From assembly GCF_020510625.1 (NCBI RefSeq), contig NZ_CP075191.1, forward strand, positions 2,704,001 to 2,768,000: DNA of 64,000 bases, written 5' to 3'. The DNA comes from Ferribacterium limneticum. GTDB taxonomy: Bacteria; Pseudomonadota; Gammaproteobacteria; Burkholderiales; Rhodocyclaceae. The position numbers and the translations under genes are program-made. Below the pieces are notes generated by a model. That model was given only the letters and a program-made list of their open reading frames with translations, was not told where the DNA came from and did no database searches. Of this stretch, positions 49,806 to 60,500 are shown piece after piece (the stretch's first letter is position 1; the number at the start of each line of letters is the position of its first letter).

Positions 49806-50891
49806 TCAAGCCCTACGTTTGGCGAAATCGTTCATGAAAGCGACCAGCGCCTGAACGCCAGCCAGAGAAACCGCGTTGTAGATCGAGGCGCGCATGCCGC
49901 CAACCGACTTGTGGCCCTTCAGCGAAACCAGCCCGGCCGCCTTTGACTCAGCCAGGAAGGCAGCATCAAGGTCAGGATTGGCCAGCACGAACGGCACGTT
50001 CATGGCCGAACGGCAATCAGGATCGACCGGATTCGTATAGAAACCCTCAGAATCGTCGATCGCTGCGTACAAAATCCGCGCTTTTTCTGCGTTAACCGCG
50101 GCAATGCCCGGCAACCCGCCCTGACGCTTCAGCCACTGGAAAACCAGGCCAGCAATGTAGATACCGTAGGTCGGCGGCGTGTTCAGCATCGAGCCGTTTT
50201 CGGCCATCACTGCGTAGTCCATCACCGTCGGGATGGTCAGCGGCGCCATGCCGAGCAGGTCACGATGCACGACAACCAAGGTCAGGCCGGAAGGACCGAT
50301 ATTCTTCTGGGCACCAGCGTAAATCAGGCCGAATTTCTCGACATTGACCGGGCGCGACAGAATATGCGACGACATGTCGGCGACCAGAGGCACGCCGGTA
50401 TCGGCAATGCGCTCGGGGGGAATTTCGACGCCGTGAATCGTCTCGTTGGTACAGACGTGCAAGTAAGCGGCGAAGGGATCGAGCCTGATTTCGTCGGCCG
50501 CCGGCAGGCGGATAAAGCCGCTGCTTTCGGTGGTTGCCGCACAGCGGACATTGCCGAATCGTTGCGCTTCCTTGAAGGCTTTTTTCGACCACGAGCCGGT
50601 GACGATATAGTCAGCCGAACGGCCAGCCAGCAGGTTCATCGGAATCTGGGCAAACTGTTGCGTCGCACCGCCCTGCAGGAAGAGCACCTTGTACTGCTCG
50701 GGAATACCCATCAACTCGCGCAGGTCAGCTTCGGCCTGCTCGAGAATGGACATGAACTCCTTGCCGCGATGGCTCATCTCCATCACGCTGCAGCCAGCAC
50801 CGTGCCAGTCGAGCAGTTCTTCCTGCGCTTGCCTGAGGACTTCTTCGGGAAGAGCAGCCGGACCGGCGCTGAAATTCCAGATGCGACTCAT
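49806..50891 (-). CDS. serC: Phosphoserine aminotransferase
   Basis: 361 residues, class V aminotransferase. [42 protein letters not shown] and [24 protein letters not shown] with the PLP lysine define SerC. It serves serine and, in many bacteria, pyridoxal phosphate biosynthesis. The start codon overlaps the gyrA stop by 1 nt. The gyrA-serC-pheA order is standard. Confidence 0.97.
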   Translation of the reverse strand: MSRIWNFSAGPAALPEEVLRQAQEELLDWHGAGCSVMEMSHRGKEFMSILEQAEADLRELMGIPEQYKVLFLQGGATQQFAQIPMNLLAGRSADYIVTGSWSKKAFKEAQRFGNVRCAATTESSGFIRLPAADEIRLDPFAAYLHVCTNETIHGVEIPPERIADTGVPLVADMSSHILSRPVNVEKFGLIYAGAQKNIGPSGLTLVVVHRDLLGMAPLTIPTVMDYAVMAENGSMLNTPPTYGIYIAGLVFQWLKRQGGLPGIAAVNAEKARILYAAIDDSEGFYTNPVDPDCRSAMNVPFVLANPDLDAAFLAESKAAGLVSLKGHKSVGGMRASIYNAVSLAGVQALVAFMNDFAKRRA

Positions 50892-53530
50892 CAGGCTTCT
50901 CCACCTTCGTTGCCGGCAACATCGCCTTCGCTCGGTGCAGCATCGCCCGTTTCCGGGGCGACCACATCGGACTCACCTTCGGCCTCGGCTTCAGCTACCG
51001 ACTCGGCGACCTTTTCCAGACCGGCCAGCTTCTCGCCATCATCCAGCGAGATCAGCGTCACGCCCTGCGTCGCCCGACCCATGCCGCGAATTTCGGAAAC
51101 ACGGGTGCGGATCAGCACGCCGCCGGTAGTGATCAGCATCACTTCGTCGTTGTCGTCGACCAGCTTGGCGCCGATGACCACGCCGTTACGCTCGCTGTCG
51201 GCAATCGCCTTGACGCCCTGCGTACCGCGGCCGGAATGGCGGAAGTCAGCCAATACCGTGCGTTTGCCGAAGCCATTTTCGGTAGCGACCAGCACAGTCT
51301 GCTGATCGCTCTCGGCAACCAGCAACGAAATGACGGCCTGACCGGCTTGCAGCTTCATGCCTCGGACACCACGGGCACCACGGCCCATCGGACGGACATC
51401 CTCTTCGTCGAACCAAACTGCCTTGCCAGCGTTGGAGACCAACACGATGTCACTCTGGCCGGTGGTTAGTTCAACGCCGATCAGATAATCGTCATCGAGC
51501 AGGTCGACCGCGATGATGCCGGCTTTGCGCGGATTGGAGAAATCGGACAACGGCGTCTTCTTGACGGTACCGGCACGGGTCGCCATGAAGATGAACTTGT
51601 CGTCGGCGAATTCCTTGACCGGCAGCACGGCGTTGATCCGCTCGCCCTCTTCCAGCGGGAAGAGATTGACGATCGGCTTGCCGCGACTGACCCGGCTGCC
51701 CTGCGGCGCTTCGTAAACCTTGAGCCAGTAGCAACGGCCGCGGTTGGAGAAGCACAGGATGTAATCGTGGGTGTTGGCGACGAACAGGTGATCGACAAAA
51801 TCCTCGTCCTTGATCGCCGCCGCCTGCTTGCCGCGCCCGCCGCGCTTCTGGGCGCGGTAGTCGGCCAGCGGCTGTGCCTTGATGTAGCCACCATGCGACA
51901 GCGTGACGACCATGTCCTGCGGCGTGATCAGGTCTTCCAGACTCAGTTCGTGCGTCTGGAAGATGATTTCCGAGCGGCGCTCGTCACCGAACTGCTCGCG
52001 AATCGCCACCAGCTCGGTCACGATGATTTCGGTGATGCGTTCCGGCTTGGCCAGGATGTCGAGCAGATCAAGGATCTTGGCCATGACATCCTTGTACTCG
52101 CCAACGATCTTGTCCTGCTCCAGCCCGGTCAGGCGCTGCAGGCGCAGTTCCAGAATGGCTTGCGCCTGAGCATCGGACAAGCGATAGCCTTGCGCCGACA
52201 AACCAAATTCCGGGGCCAGACCTTCCGGCCGCGAAGCGTCGGAAGCTGCACGCACCAGCATTTCCTCGACCACAGCGCTGCGCCAGGTACGCTCCATCAG
52301 GCCGCGCTTGGCATCAGCCGGCGTCGGCGCCGCCTTGATCAGGGTGATGATTTCATCAACGTTGGACAGCGCAACAGCCAGACCTTCGAGGATGTGGCCG
52401 CGTTCGCGCGCCTTGCGCAGTTCGAAAACGGTGCGCCGCGTGATCACTTCGCGACGGTGCGACAGGAAGCATTCGAGCATCTGCTTCAGGTTGAGCAGGC
52501 GCGGCTGGCCATCGACCAGCGCCACCATGTTCATGCCGAAGGTGTCCTGCAACTGCGTCTGCTTGTACAGGTTATTGAGGATGACCTCACCAACTTCGCC
52601 GCGCTTCAGTTCGATGACGATGCGCATGCCCGACTTGTCGGACTCGTCACGAATGTCGGAAATACCTTCGATCTTCTTCTCGTTGACCAGTTCGGCGATC
52701 TTCTCGATCAGCGACTTCTTGTTAACTTGATACGGAATTTCATCGACGATCAGCGCCTGGCGACCGTTGCTCTTTTCCATGTCCTCGAAGTGCGTCCGGG
52801 CGCGCATGATGACTCGGCCACGGCCGGTCTGATAGCCCTCGCGCACCCCGGTCATGCCGTAGATCAAACCCGCCGTCGGGAAGTCCGGGGCGGGAATGTA
52901 GGCAATCAGGTCATCAATACTCAACGCCGGATTTTCCAGCAGTGCCAGACAGCCAGCGATCACTTCATTGAGATTGTGCGGCGGAATATTGGTCGCCATG
53001 CCCACTGCGATACCGGACGAACCGTTGATCAGCAGGTTGGGGATACGCGCCGGCATGACCAGCGGCTCATTCTCGGAACCGTCGTAGTTCGGCCCGAAAT
53101 CGACCGTTTCCTTGTCCAGATCTTCCAGCATCTGGTGGCCGATCTTGGCCATGCGGACTTCGGTATAGCGCATCGCCGCCGCGCTGTCGCCGTCCACCGA
53201 ACCGAAGTTACCTTGGCCATCGACCAACATGTAGCGCAGCGAGAAATCCTGCGCCATGCGGACGATCGTGTCATAGACAGCGGTATCGCCGTGCGGGTGA
53301 TATTTACCGATCACGTCACCGACGATACGCGCCGATTTCTTGTACGCCTTGTTCCAGTCGTTGTTCAGCTCGTGCATCGCGAACAGGACGCGGCGATGCA
53401 CCGGCTTCAGGCCGTCACGTGCATCCGGCAGCGCCCGGCCAACAATCACGCTCATCGCGTAATCGAGATAGGAACGCCGCATCTCGTCTTCGAGGCTGAT
53501 CGGCAGAGTTTCTTTGGCGAATTGGTCCAT
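50891..53530 (-). CDS. gyrA: DNA gyrase subunit A
   Basis: 879 residues. The breakage-reunion domain has the catalytic tyrosine in [10 protein letters not shown] and the quinolone region [20 protein letters not shown]. Here the site equal to E. coli Ser83 is Thr and Asp87 is present; Thr83 is the normal residue in several species, so it is not evidence of resistance. The C-terminal beta-pinwheel holds the GyrA box QKRGGRGKQ. The acidic tail ([22 protein letters not shown]) is variable. With GyrB it puts negative supercoils into DNA. Confidence 0.98.
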   Translation of the reverse strand: MDQFAKETLPISLEDEMRRSYLDYAMSVIVGRALPDARDGLKPVHRRVLFAMHELNNDWNKAYKKSARIVGDVIGKYHPHGDTAVYDTIVRMAQDFSLRYMLVDGQGNFGSVDGDSAAAMRYTEVRMAKIGHQMLEDLDKETVDFGPNYDGSENEPLVMPARIPNLLINGSSGIAVGMATNIPPHNLNEVIAGCLALLENPALSIDDLIAYIPAPDFPTAGLIYGMTGVREGYQTGRGRVIMRARTHFEDMEKSNGRQALIVDEIPYQVNKKSLIEKIAELVNEKKIEGISDIRDESDKSGMRIVIELKRGEVGEVILNNLYKQTQLQDTFGMNMVALVDGQPRLLNLKQMLECFLSHRREVITRRTVFELRKARERGHILEGLAVALSNVDEIITLIKAAPTPADAKRGLMERTWRSAVVEEMLVRAASDASRPEGLAPEFGLSAQGYRLSDAQAQAILELRLQRLTGLEQDKIVGEYKDVMAKILDLLDILAKPERITEIIVTELVAIREQFGDERRSEIIFQTHELSLEDLITPQDMVVTLSHGGYIKAQPLADYRAQKRGGRGKQAAAIKDEDFVDHLFVANTHDYILCFSNRGRCYWLKVYEAPQGSRVSRGKPIVNLFPLEEGERINAVLPVKEFADDKFIFMATRAGTVKKTPLSDFSNPRKAGIIAVDLLDDDYLIGVELTTGQSDIVLVSNAGKAVWFDEEDVRPMGRGARGVRGMKLQAGQAVISLLVAESDQQTVLVATENGFGKRTVLADFRHSGRGTQGVKAIADSERNGVVIGAKLVDDNDEVMLITTGGVLIRTRVSEIRGMGRATQGVTLISLDDGEKLAGLEKVAESVAEAEAEGESDVVAPETGDAAPSEGDVAGNEGGEA

Positions 53531-53628
53531 GTCTCACATTCGCACCGCTTGCGCGATGCCTTATTAGTTGATTCAAGCGTAATTTGCTATTTTAACACGC
53601 GACCTTCACCGGACAGACCCCGTTTTAC

Positions 53629-54963
53629 ATGACAACAACACCCGAAATTATCGATCTACTGATCGAAGCGCGCTGGATTGCCACAGTCGACCCCGACGAG
53701 GTACTGAAAAACCATTCGCTTGCTATCCACAACGGCCGCATCTTGGCGATCCTGCCAACCGGCGAAGCCCGTATCCGCTATGCGCCGCAGAAAACCAGCA
53801 TCCTTCAGGACCACATCCTGATTCCCGGTCTGATCAACCTGCACACCCATGCCGCGATGAGCCTGATGCGCGGCATCGCCGATGACCTGCCGCTGATGGA
53901 GTGGTTACAGAAACATATCTGGCCAACCGAAGCCGCCCATCTGTCTCCACAGTTTGTTTACGACGGCACCCGCCTCGCCTGCGCTGAAATGCTCAAGGGC
54001 GGGATCACCTGCTTCAATGACATGTACTTTTTCCCAGATGCGGCCGCAACGGCTGCATCCGAATTCGGCATGCGCGCAATGCTCGGCATCACTACACTTG
54101 AATTTCCAACCCCTTATGCCAGCGATGCGGCCGATTACATCAACAAAGGGCTGGCCGTCCGCGAAGCCTGGCACAACAATCCGCTGATCGGCTTCTGCCT
54201 GGCGCCTCATGCCCCTTACACAGTCTCGGACAGCACTTTCGAGCGGATTCTGACACTCTCCGAGCAACTGAATCTGCCGGTGCACTGCCACATCCACGAA
54301 ACGCAGCAGGAAATTGACGAAAACGTCAAACAGCACAAGCAGCGACCGCTGGCGCGACTTCACAAACTAGGCATCCTTGGCCCCAATTTCATCGGGGTCC
54401 ACGCAGTCCACCTGAATGACGACGACCTGCAATTATTGGCCGACACCGGCTGCAATATCGCCCACTGCCCCACATCGAACCTCAAACTGGCCAGTGGCTT
54501 TGCCCCAGTCGCAAAAATGAGACAATTCGGCATCAATGTCGGATTGGGCACCGACGGCGCGGCCAGCAACAACCGCCTCGACCTGTTCGGTGAAATGCGC
54601 CTCGCAGCACTGTTGGCCAAAGGACTAACCGGTGACGCCAGCGTCATGCCAGCCCGGAAAATCCTGCGCATGGCCACACTCAATGCAGCCCATGCACTGG
54701 GACTCGGCAATGAGGTTGGCTCGATTTCCCCGGGAAAATCAGCAGACCTATGCGCTGTCACCCTGGGGGAACTGGAAACACGCCCCTGCTTCGACCCCGT
54801 GTCACATCTGGTCAATGTTGCTGGTCGTGAATCTGTAACCCATGTCTGGGTGGCCGGAAAGTGTTGCGTAGACGACAAATCTTTACTCAAGCACGACCAA
54901 AATGACTTGGAATCTGCCATAGCCCTATGGCAGAATAGTTTGGAATTCCGCCAGCGGGCTTGA
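53629..54963 (+). CDS. mtaD: TRZ/ATZ-type amidohydrolase, probable 5-methylthioadenosine/SAH deaminase
   Basis: 444 residues. Metal ligands are LINLHTHAAMSLMRG, CHIHETQQE, VHAVHLND and LGTDGAASNNRLDL; the C-terminus (NAAHALGLGNEVGSISPGKSADLCAV) is the small beta domain. This is the MtaD/ATZ family, which deaminates methylthioadenosine or S-adenosylhomocysteine and related compounds. It is divergent from gyrA and lies upstream of the OmpA-family and ubiG genes, an arrangement usual in betaproteobacteria. As UbiG releases SAH, a link through SAH removal is attractive. Confidence 0.9.
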   Translation: MTTTPEIIDLLIEARWIATVDPDEVLKNHSLAIHNGRILAILPTGEARIRYAPQKTSILQDHILIPGLINLHTHAAMSLMRGIADDLPLMEWLQKHIWPTEAAHLSPQFVYDGTRLACAEMLKGGITCFNDMYFFPDAAATAASEFGMRAMLGITTLEFPTPYASDAADYINKGLAVREAWHNNPLIGFCLAPHAPYTVSDSTFERILTLSEQLNLPVHCHIHETQQEIDENVKQHKQRPLARLHKLGILGPNFIGVHAVHLNDDDLQLLADTGCNIAHCPTSNLKLASGFAPVAKMRQFGINVGLGTDGAASNNRLDLFGEMRLAALLAKGLTGDASVMPARKILRMATLNAAHALGLGNEVGSISPGKSADLCAVTLGELETRPCFDPVSHLVNVAGRESVTHVWVAGKCCVDDKSLLKHDQNDLESAIALWQNSLEFRQRA

Positions 54964-55018
54964 TCTCGGCCGCGGAGCGGGTTAAAGATTTCCAAATTTT
55001 CTTCAATGAGGGAAAACA

Positions 55019-55681
55019 ATGATCAAAAATATCGTCAAGAAATCTCTGGTTCTGGCCCTACTGGCTGGCATCGGCTTCTCTGCTGTAGCGCAAGAGCGCG
55101 TTTACCTGATCGACCAGCGTGACGTCGTCGCCAAGAGCGGCTTCGGCCTGTGCTGGCGCGATGGCTACTGGACCCCGGCCGCTGCCGCTGCCGACAAGGC
55201 CGGTTGCGAGTGCGACAAGGACCTGCTGCCGAAGGAAGCCTGTGCTCCGAAGGACGCCGCTGGCGCCGCCAAGGCTCCCGCTGCTGCCGGTGTGAAGCCG
55301 TCCGGTGAAAAGATCACCGTCGCCGCTGACGCCCTGTTCGACTTCAACAAGGCTGTCCTGCGTCCGGCTGGCAAGCAGAAGCTCGACGAACTGGTCTCCA
55401 AGGCCAAGGCCATCAAGCTCGAAGTAATCCTGGCCGTTGGCCACACCGACCGTATCGGTGGCGATGCCTACAACCAGAAGCTGTCCGAGAAGCGCGCTGC
55501 CGCCGTCAAGGAATACCTGGTTGCCAAGGGTATCGAAGCCAACCGTGTTTACACCGAAGGCAAGGGCGAAAAGCAGCCGGTTACCGGCGACAAGTGCAAG
55601 GGCAATGCCAAGACCAAGGCGCTGATCGACTGCCTGCAGCCGGATCGTCGCGTCGACATCGAAGTCATCGGCACCAAGTAA
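55019..55681 (+). CDS. OmpA-family outer-membrane protein
   Basis: 220 residues behind GAGGGA. The signal peptide is MIKNIVKKSLVLALLAGIGFSAVAQ. A short central part has cysteine pairs (CWRDGYWTP; CECDKDLLPKEAC), followed by an Ala-rich linker and the OmpA C-terminal peptidoglycan-binding domain (ALFDFNKAVLRPAGKQKLDELV; GHTDRIGGDAYNQKLSEKRAAAVKEYLVAKGI; DRRVDIEV). There is no eight-strand barrel, so this is a small periplasmic or outer-membrane-linked type. It has its own strong terminator. Codon use is strongly biased (AAG, CTG, GGC), suggesting high expression. Confidence 0.93.
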   Translation: MIKNIVKKSLVLALLAGIGFSAVAQERVYLIDQRDVVAKSGFGLCWRDGYWTPAAAAADKAGCECDKDLLPKEACAPKDAAGAAKAPAAAGVKPSGEKITVAADALFDFNKAVLRPAGKQKLDELVSKAKAIKLEVILAVGHTDRIGGDAYNQKLSEKRAAAVKEYLVAKGIEANRVYTEGKGEKQPVTGDKCKGNAKTKALIDCLQPDRRVDIEVIGTK

Positions 55682-55700
55682 TCCGCCGACGCTTCAACGA

Positions 55701-55728
55701 AAAGCCCTGCTTCGGCAGGGCTTTTTCT
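55701..55728 (+). terminator. Rho-independent terminator after the OmpA-family gene
   Basis: Perfect 10-bp stem AAAGCCCTGC / GCAGGGCTTT with TTCG tetraloop, then TTTTTCTTTT. Confidence 0.95.
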
Positions 55729-55755
55729 TTTCCGTGAATTGAACAGACAAAAGCC

Positions 55756-56454
55756 ATGATCAACGCCGACCAAGCCGAGCTGGATAAATTTGGAGAACTT
55801 GCCCACCGCTGGTGGGATCCGAACAGCGAATTCAAGCCGCTGCACGATATCAACCCGCTGCGCATCGACTGGATCGATCAGGCAATCAGCCTGGCTGGCA
55901 AGCGCATTCTGGACGTTGGCTGTGGTGGCGGCCTGCTCTCCGAAGGTATGGCCGTTCGTGGCGCCAATGTGACCGGCATCGATCTCTCCGAAAAACCTTT
56001 GAGTGTGGCCAGGCTGCACCTGCTGGAATCCGGCCAGAAGGTCGATTACCGCAAAATTTCCGTCGAGGCATTGGCCGAAGAAATGCCAGGGAGTTTTGAC
56101 GCCGTCACCTGCCTGGAAATGCTTGAGCACGTTCCAAACCCATCCAGCGTCATCACGGCCTGCGCTCGCTTGGTCAAGCCAGGTGGCCAGGTTTTCCTGT
56201 CCACGCTCAACCGCAACCCAAAATCCTATCTGTTCGCAGTCATAGGGGCCGAGTACGTGCTGCAGATGCTGCCCAAGGGAACACACGATTACGCCAGGTT
56301 TATCAAGCCCTCAGAACTCGCCCGTTGGGCCAAGATGGCTAATCTTGAACCTGAAGAGCTTGTCGGCATGAGCTACAACCCACTGACCCAAACGTACTCG
56401 CTTGGCAAAGACACCAGCGTCAATTACCTGATGCGCACCATCCGGCATGTTTGA
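55756..56454 (+). CDS. ubiG: Ubiquinone biosynthesis O-methyltransferase
   Basis: 232 residues. [27 protein letters not shown] is the UbiG-specific N-terminus; [28 protein letters not shown] is SAM motif [13 protein letters not shown] and [11 protein letters not shown] also match UbiG. It does both O-methylations of the quinone ring in the cytoplasm, at the membrane. It overlaps gph by 8 nt; ubiG-gph is a common pair. Confidence 0.97.
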   Translation: MINADQAELDKFGELAHRWWDPNSEFKPLHDINPLRIDWIDQAISLAGKRILDVGCGGGLLSEGMAVRGANVTGIDLSEKPLSVARLHLLESGQKVDYRKISVEALAEEMPGSFDAVTCLEMLEHVPNPSSVITACARLVKPGGQVFLSTLNRNPKSYLFAVIGAEYVLQMLPKGTHDYARFIKPSELARWAKMANLEPEELVGMSYNPLTQTYSLGKDTSVNYLMRTIRHV

Positions 56455-57115
56455 TGCCGTTCTGTTCGATCTGGACGGTACCTTGGCCGACACGGCACCC
56501 GATTTGGGCGAGTCGGCCAACATTCTGCTGCTGGAGGAAGGTCGACCACAGATCCCGCTTGAAACCCTGCGCCCCTTCACCTCGCAGGGCGTTCGCGGGC
56601 TGCTGAAGGCCGGCTTTGGCATCGACGCTACGCATTCTTCCTACGAACGTTTGTCACAACGCTTTCTCGCCATCTACGCCGACCGGCTATGCCATGCCAC
56701 CCGGCTGTTCGACGAAATTCCGGAATTGCTGGATGCGCTGGAGCAGATGAGTCTGGCCTGGGGCATCGTCACCAACAAGCGGATGCGCTTTACCGACCCG
56801 CTGGTCGAATTGCTGCAACTAAGCCCGCGCACCACCTGTGTCGTCAGCGGCGATACGACGCCCGAAGCCAAACCATCACCATTGCCTATTCTGCACGCCT
56901 GCCGGCTGTTGAACCGTCGCCCAGAACGCACGCTCTACGTTGGTGACGACCGACGCGACATCGTTGCCGGCAATGCGGCCGGTTGCAAGACCGTGGCCGT
57001 TTCCTATGGCTACCTCGGTGACAGTGGTCCGCTTCACACCTGGGGGGCCGACTTGATCATCGACCGGCCAAGCGAACTGGCGGCATACCTGGTTAGACAC
57101 GCCGTGCCGAAATAA
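56447..57115 (+). CDS. gph: Phosphoglycolate phosphatase
   Basis: 222 residues, HAD fold. The nucleophile motif is [13 protein letters not shown], followed by ITNKRMRF (motif II) and [28 protein letters not shown] (motif IV). It dephosphorylates 2-phosphoglycolate from DNA repair or from side reactions. It overlaps ubiG, and its 3' end overlaps the convergent methyltransferase gene by 23 nt. Confidence 0.93.
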   Translation: MFDAVLFDLDGTLADTAPDLGESANILLLEEGRPQIPLETLRPFTSQGVRGLLKAGFGIDATHSSYERLSQRFLAIYADRLCHATRLFDEIPELLDALEQMSLAWGIVTNKRMRFTDPLVELLQLSPRTTCVVSGDTTPEAKPSPLPILHACRLLNRRPERTLYVGDDRRDIVAGNAAGCKTVAVSYGYLGDSGPLHTWGADLIIDRPSELAAYLVRHAVPK

Positions 57116-58265
57116 GCAGGTTGCGTGGCGTCAATTGCCGTTCGCAAAAACTGCCCAAATTGACCACATAGTCCTGCGTTTCGAGAAATACGGCCAAATC
57201 AAGCGCCAGCCAGACCTCAATGGCCCGGCGAAAGGCATGGCGGACAATCGACAGGCGCATCAAGTCATGACGCCGTTGCCAGCCTCTGGCCTCGAACTCA
57301 TCGGCGACACCTGACGAGGGAACCGGCAAGCCCTCCCGCTCGGACATCTTCACGAGAAAGTCGGAAAATTCCGTCCGCATCCAGGCATCGGGTACCGGCT
57401 TGAAGCTCCGATAAGCTTTATCAGAAACCTCTCGGCGCCACGCGTCAAAACCAAGTTTCCAGGCCATTTCCCGGTCTCGCTTGCGGGTCTCCCGGGGCGA
57501 GGCGGTGACCGTCTCCGTTACTGCCAGGCGGGTATCGTCACGACTCAGGGAGAGCTGCAAACCCTCCGAAAGAGGCCGGTAGAACTCGGCTACTCCGCGG
57601 TAGTAACAACATGGCGCCACATCAAAGCGGCCAACTCCTCGCTCAGCCCCCTGTTGAATCAGACGCCGATGCAGTTCCCCGCAAGCATGCAGGGCGACGG
57701 CGTGCTGCCCAGGCTGTGGCCAGTTTTCCGTCGTCATTGCATCGGAAATGACGAATTCCTGCATCACGTCGGCCCGACGAGCCAAGGCAGAACCTGATTC
57801 GCACAAGCCGGCGTCGATCTCCAGTGTATGAACCGGCGTCTGCCATGCCTGCGCCAGAAGACGGCCGAGATGCCCTTTGCCGCCACACCAGTCAAGAACC
57901 GGCTGGCCACCGCTTTCAGTAGCCGCAGCAAAAGCCTCGATCTGCTGGCGCTTGCGGCCCGGAATCTCCCAAGCCCAGTGCGCCCCTCGCTCGGCAAGCA
58001 TGTGCTGCGGCATGGCCCGCAACTTGGTCAACGGCCCGATCACTGAAACCTGCGGGATATGCCTGGCCAGCAGGCTCAATGCTGCTGACAAATCCTCGTT
58101 CAGATAAGCAACCGAGCCATCAGGCAGCGCCAGCAACTCATCGGCCAGCGCCGGCCATTGCTCACACCAGTCCGGCCGGATTTCACGAAAAGGCTGAGGG
58201 TGCCACAGGTTACGAAAGCCAAGCAGCCCCGTATCAAGCGCCTGCTGACGCTCAAGCAGCCTCAC
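57093..58265 (-). CDS. SAM-dependent methyltransferase-like protein
   Basis: 390 residues from GTG 58265, which overlaps the stop of the upstream gene (GTGA). The frame stays open to 58358, but would overlap that gene by 97 nt. QPVLDWCGGKGHLGRLLAQAW is a SAM-binding motif I of the Methyltransf_32 kind, and VALHACGELHRRLI and DVAPCCYYRG resemble the post-motif of the same family (HACG; PCCY). The N-terminal part (LGFRNLWHPQPFREIRPDWC) and C-terminal part ([30 protein letters not shown]) are shared by this group. The substrate is unknown, possibly RNA or protein. Confidence 0.82.
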   Translation of the reverse strand: MRLLERQQALDTGLLGFRNLWHPQPFREIRPDWCEQWPALADELLALPDGSVAYLNEDLSAALSLLARHIPQVSVIGPLTKLRAMPQHMLAERGAHWAWEIPGRKRQQIEAFAAATESGGQPVLDWCGGKGHLGRLLAQAWQTPVHTLEIDAGLCESGSALARRADVMQEFVISDAMTTENWPQPGQHAVALHACGELHRRLIQQGAERGVGRFDVAPCCYYRGVAEFYRPLSEGLQLSLSRDDTRLAVTETVTASPRETRKRDREMAWKLGFDAWRREVSDKAYRSFKPVPDAWMRTEFSDFLVKMSEREGLPVPSSGVADEFEARGWQRRHDLMRLSIVRHAFRRAIEVWLALDLAVFLETQDYVVNLGSFCERQLTPRNLLISARRV

Positions 58266-60406
58266 TTCACGGCAGCCCGGCGCTCGCGACGCCGATAGCC
58301 AATCATGGCGGGCACGAATGCGCTGACCAGCACAAGCAAGCCCAGCCCAAGCGGCCACAAGACGGGGCGGTTCCAGTCGTGTCGAGCTGCGGCACGATCC
58401 GCAACGTCGATGCGCTGGTATTTCAGGATATTGTTGCCGACATCATTTGGCTTGCGGTTCTTCAGCCAACGATGGCCGAGCGTATAACTCTTGGGGTGCA
58501 GGCCGAAGACCCACGGCGCGTCGTGATGAAGTATGCGATTCATCTGGCGGACAATGCCGAGGCGCTCCGGTGTGTTGTCCATATTCTTCATGCGCGCAAA
58601 CAGGCGGTCGAATTCCGGATTGGCGTAATTCGAAGCGTTCTCGCCGCCCTTGGCCACTTTGCCTTCATTGCCATCAAGCAGGAAGAAGAAGTTCTCCGGA
58701 TCCGGATAATCGGCATTCCAGCCAAGATAGTAGAGCTGGACATTACCCTTGCGGATCTTATCCTGAAAACGATTGAAATCGGTCGAGCGAACGACGAGCT
58801 GGATATCGATCTTGGCGAACTGGCGGGTCAGCCAGTCAAGCCGTGATTTCTCGCCCATGCCGCCGCCGGTCGTATCGAGATTGACCACCAGCGGCTCGCC
58901 GGTTTTTTCATCGCGCCCGTTTGGATAGCCAGCATCAGCGACCAGCTTTCTGGCAACCTCAACCGGCTTGCGCTTCGGCTGGCCATCGACCCAGTCGTAC
59001 ACCGTGCTATCGATGCCCGGCTCACCTGCTTCGTAGCCGAAGATGCCCGGCGGCAGCGGACTCTGCGCCGCAATACCCCGGCCGTTCTGGAAGATGGAGA
59101 TGTACTCCTCCTGATCGATGGCAATCGAGATGGCCTGCCGCAGCTTGGTTGCTTTTGGCGACAGCCCACCGATGACCGGATCGAGCATGTTGAAACCCAT
59201 GTAGAAGGTCGACGATTTGACCGAAGTGAGCAGTCGGATACCCTTGTCGCGCATCTCGTCGGTCAGCGCCACGTCGCCACCGACATTGACCCGCACCGCC
59301 TGATCGAAACTGTCCGACGAAATCCCGGAAGCATCGTAGTAGCCCTGCAGGAACTTGTTCCAGTAAGGAATCGCCTCTTTCTCACGGGTAAAGATGGCCT
59401 GATCGATGAAAGGCAGGGGCCTGCCACAGTCCTCCAGCAAGCCGGCCGCGCGATCGCCGGCCTCGCCTTCACAGGGATAGGTCTGGCCGTGAAAATTCGG
59501 ATTACGCGACAGCACCATGCGGCGATTCGGATCGTTTTCACTCAGCGTGTACGGCCCGGTCCCGACCGGCCACCAGTCCAGCGTCAGGTTCTTCACGGCC
59601 ATGCCCGGCTGGGCAAAAAAGCGGTCAGCCTCGCGCGGCACCGGGGCGAAAAAAGGCATGGCCAGCCAGTAAAGGAACTGCGGGTATTTGCCCTTGATGC
59701 GGATGCGCCAGGTGTGGCTATCAAGCTTCTCGACACCGGCCAGCGGGAAGGCATCAAGATCGAGCCATTCGTCCGCCGACTTGTCTTTGGCCGCTTTCTG
59801 CAGATTTTCGCCGAACTCCTTCAAGCCGACTATCTTGTCCGCCATCATGCCAAAAATAGGCGAATGCAGGCGCGGATGGGCCAGACGCTTGATCTGATAG
59901 ATGTAGTCGTCGGCTGTCAGTTCGCGGGTGCCGGTCTGCGGGAAGTCAGCCACCGTCTGCCGGCCATCGGCCTGGTTTTTACCCAGATACACTGGTTGAC
60001 CGTTAGCATCGACGGCAAAAGCCGGGTGCGGCTGGAAGCGAATTCCCGGCTTCAGTTTCAGCTCATAGACGCTCTCGGCGATGCGCTCGGCGGGCGCATC
60101 ATGGGGTAAGGCCCGGCCAGCAGAATCAAAAAAGCGCGGCACCGGCACCTGCTCAACCGTCGCCGGGATGAGTTCGTACGGTCGCTTCAGGTAGTGGTAT
60201 TGCAGCGGCGGCTCGTAGATCTGCGCGGTGAAAGTAATCTCATCCTCGGTGTAGGACTGTGCCGGGTCGAGATGCTTCGGGCGGTCGGTAAAGGCCGTGT
60301 AGAGAATATTGCGGCCCGCGTCGGCCATCGGATACGGATCGTTCCACGCCTGCCCGCAACCGGACAGGGCAATGACAACGGTGAGACCGACACAGATTTT
60401 TCGCAT
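58262..60406 (-). CDS. Oligopeptide-type ABC transporter substrate-binding lipoprotein
   Basis: 714 residues from ATG 60406. The signal peptide has lipobox LSGC (Cys17). The SBP_bac_5 domain spans the rest (YELKLKPGIRFQPHPAF; DWWPVGTGPYTLSENDPNRRMVLSRNPNFHG; WPLG...). It is longer than usual SBP family 5 proteins (500-600 residues) and has a C-terminal membrane helix (VLWPLGLGLLVLVSAFVPAMIGY) with a basic end. It would bind peptides in the periplasm and could feed the permease whose start lies at 1-189. The next gene downstream is a methyltransferase, not a permease, so the transporter genes are split. Confidence 0.9.
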   Translation of the reverse strand: MRKICVGLTVVIALSGCGQAWNDPYPMADAGRNILYTAFTDRPKHLDPAQSYTEDEITFTAQIYEPPLQYHYLKRPYELIPATVEQVPVPRFFDSAGRALPHDAPAERIAESVYELKLKPGIRFQPHPAFAVDANGQPVYLGKNQADGRQTVADFPQTGTRELTADDYIYQIKRLAHPRLHSPIFGMMADKIVGLKEFGENLQKAAKDKSADEWLDLDAFPLAGVEKLDSHTWRIRIKGKYPQFLYWLAMPFFAPVPREADRFFAQPGMAVKNLTLDWWPVGTGPYTLSENDPNRRMVLSRNPNFHGQTYPCEGEAGDRAAGLLEDCGRPLPFIDQAIFTREKEAIPYWNKFLQGYYDASGISSDSFDQAVRVNVGGDVALTDEMRDKGIRLLTSVKSSTFYMGFNMLDPVIGGLSPKATKLRQAISIAIDQEEYISIFQNGRGIAAQSPLPPGIFGYEAGEPGIDSTVYDWVDGQPKRKPVEVARKLVADAGYPNGRDEKTGEPLVVNLDTTGGGMGEKSRLDWLTRQFAKIDIQLVVRSTDFNRFQDKIRKGNVQLYYLGWNADYPDPENFFFLLDGNEGKVAKGGENASNYANPEFDRLFARMKNMDNTPERLGIVRQMNRILHHDAPWVFGLHPKSYTLGHRWLKNRKPNDVGNNILKYQRIDVADRAAARHDWNRPVLWPLGLGLLVLVSAFVPAMIGYRRRERRAAVK

Positions 60407-60500
60407 GGCACGCAGTTTAACAAATGCTCGCAACACCGCTTGACCTGCCCAACGAGATTTGCCCACAATGCCTCAAACACCACAACACAGAGGCATCCGC

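Noticed and set aside
53271-53345. Thr at the GyrA position 83 as a quinolone-resistance change
   Set aside because: Thr is the natural residue in several proteobacteria; sequence alone gives no sign of resistance.
51767-53632. 621-codon open frame opposite gyrA
   Set aside because: Antisense shadow of gyrA, with low-complexity His/Gln/Arg composition and no ribosome site.
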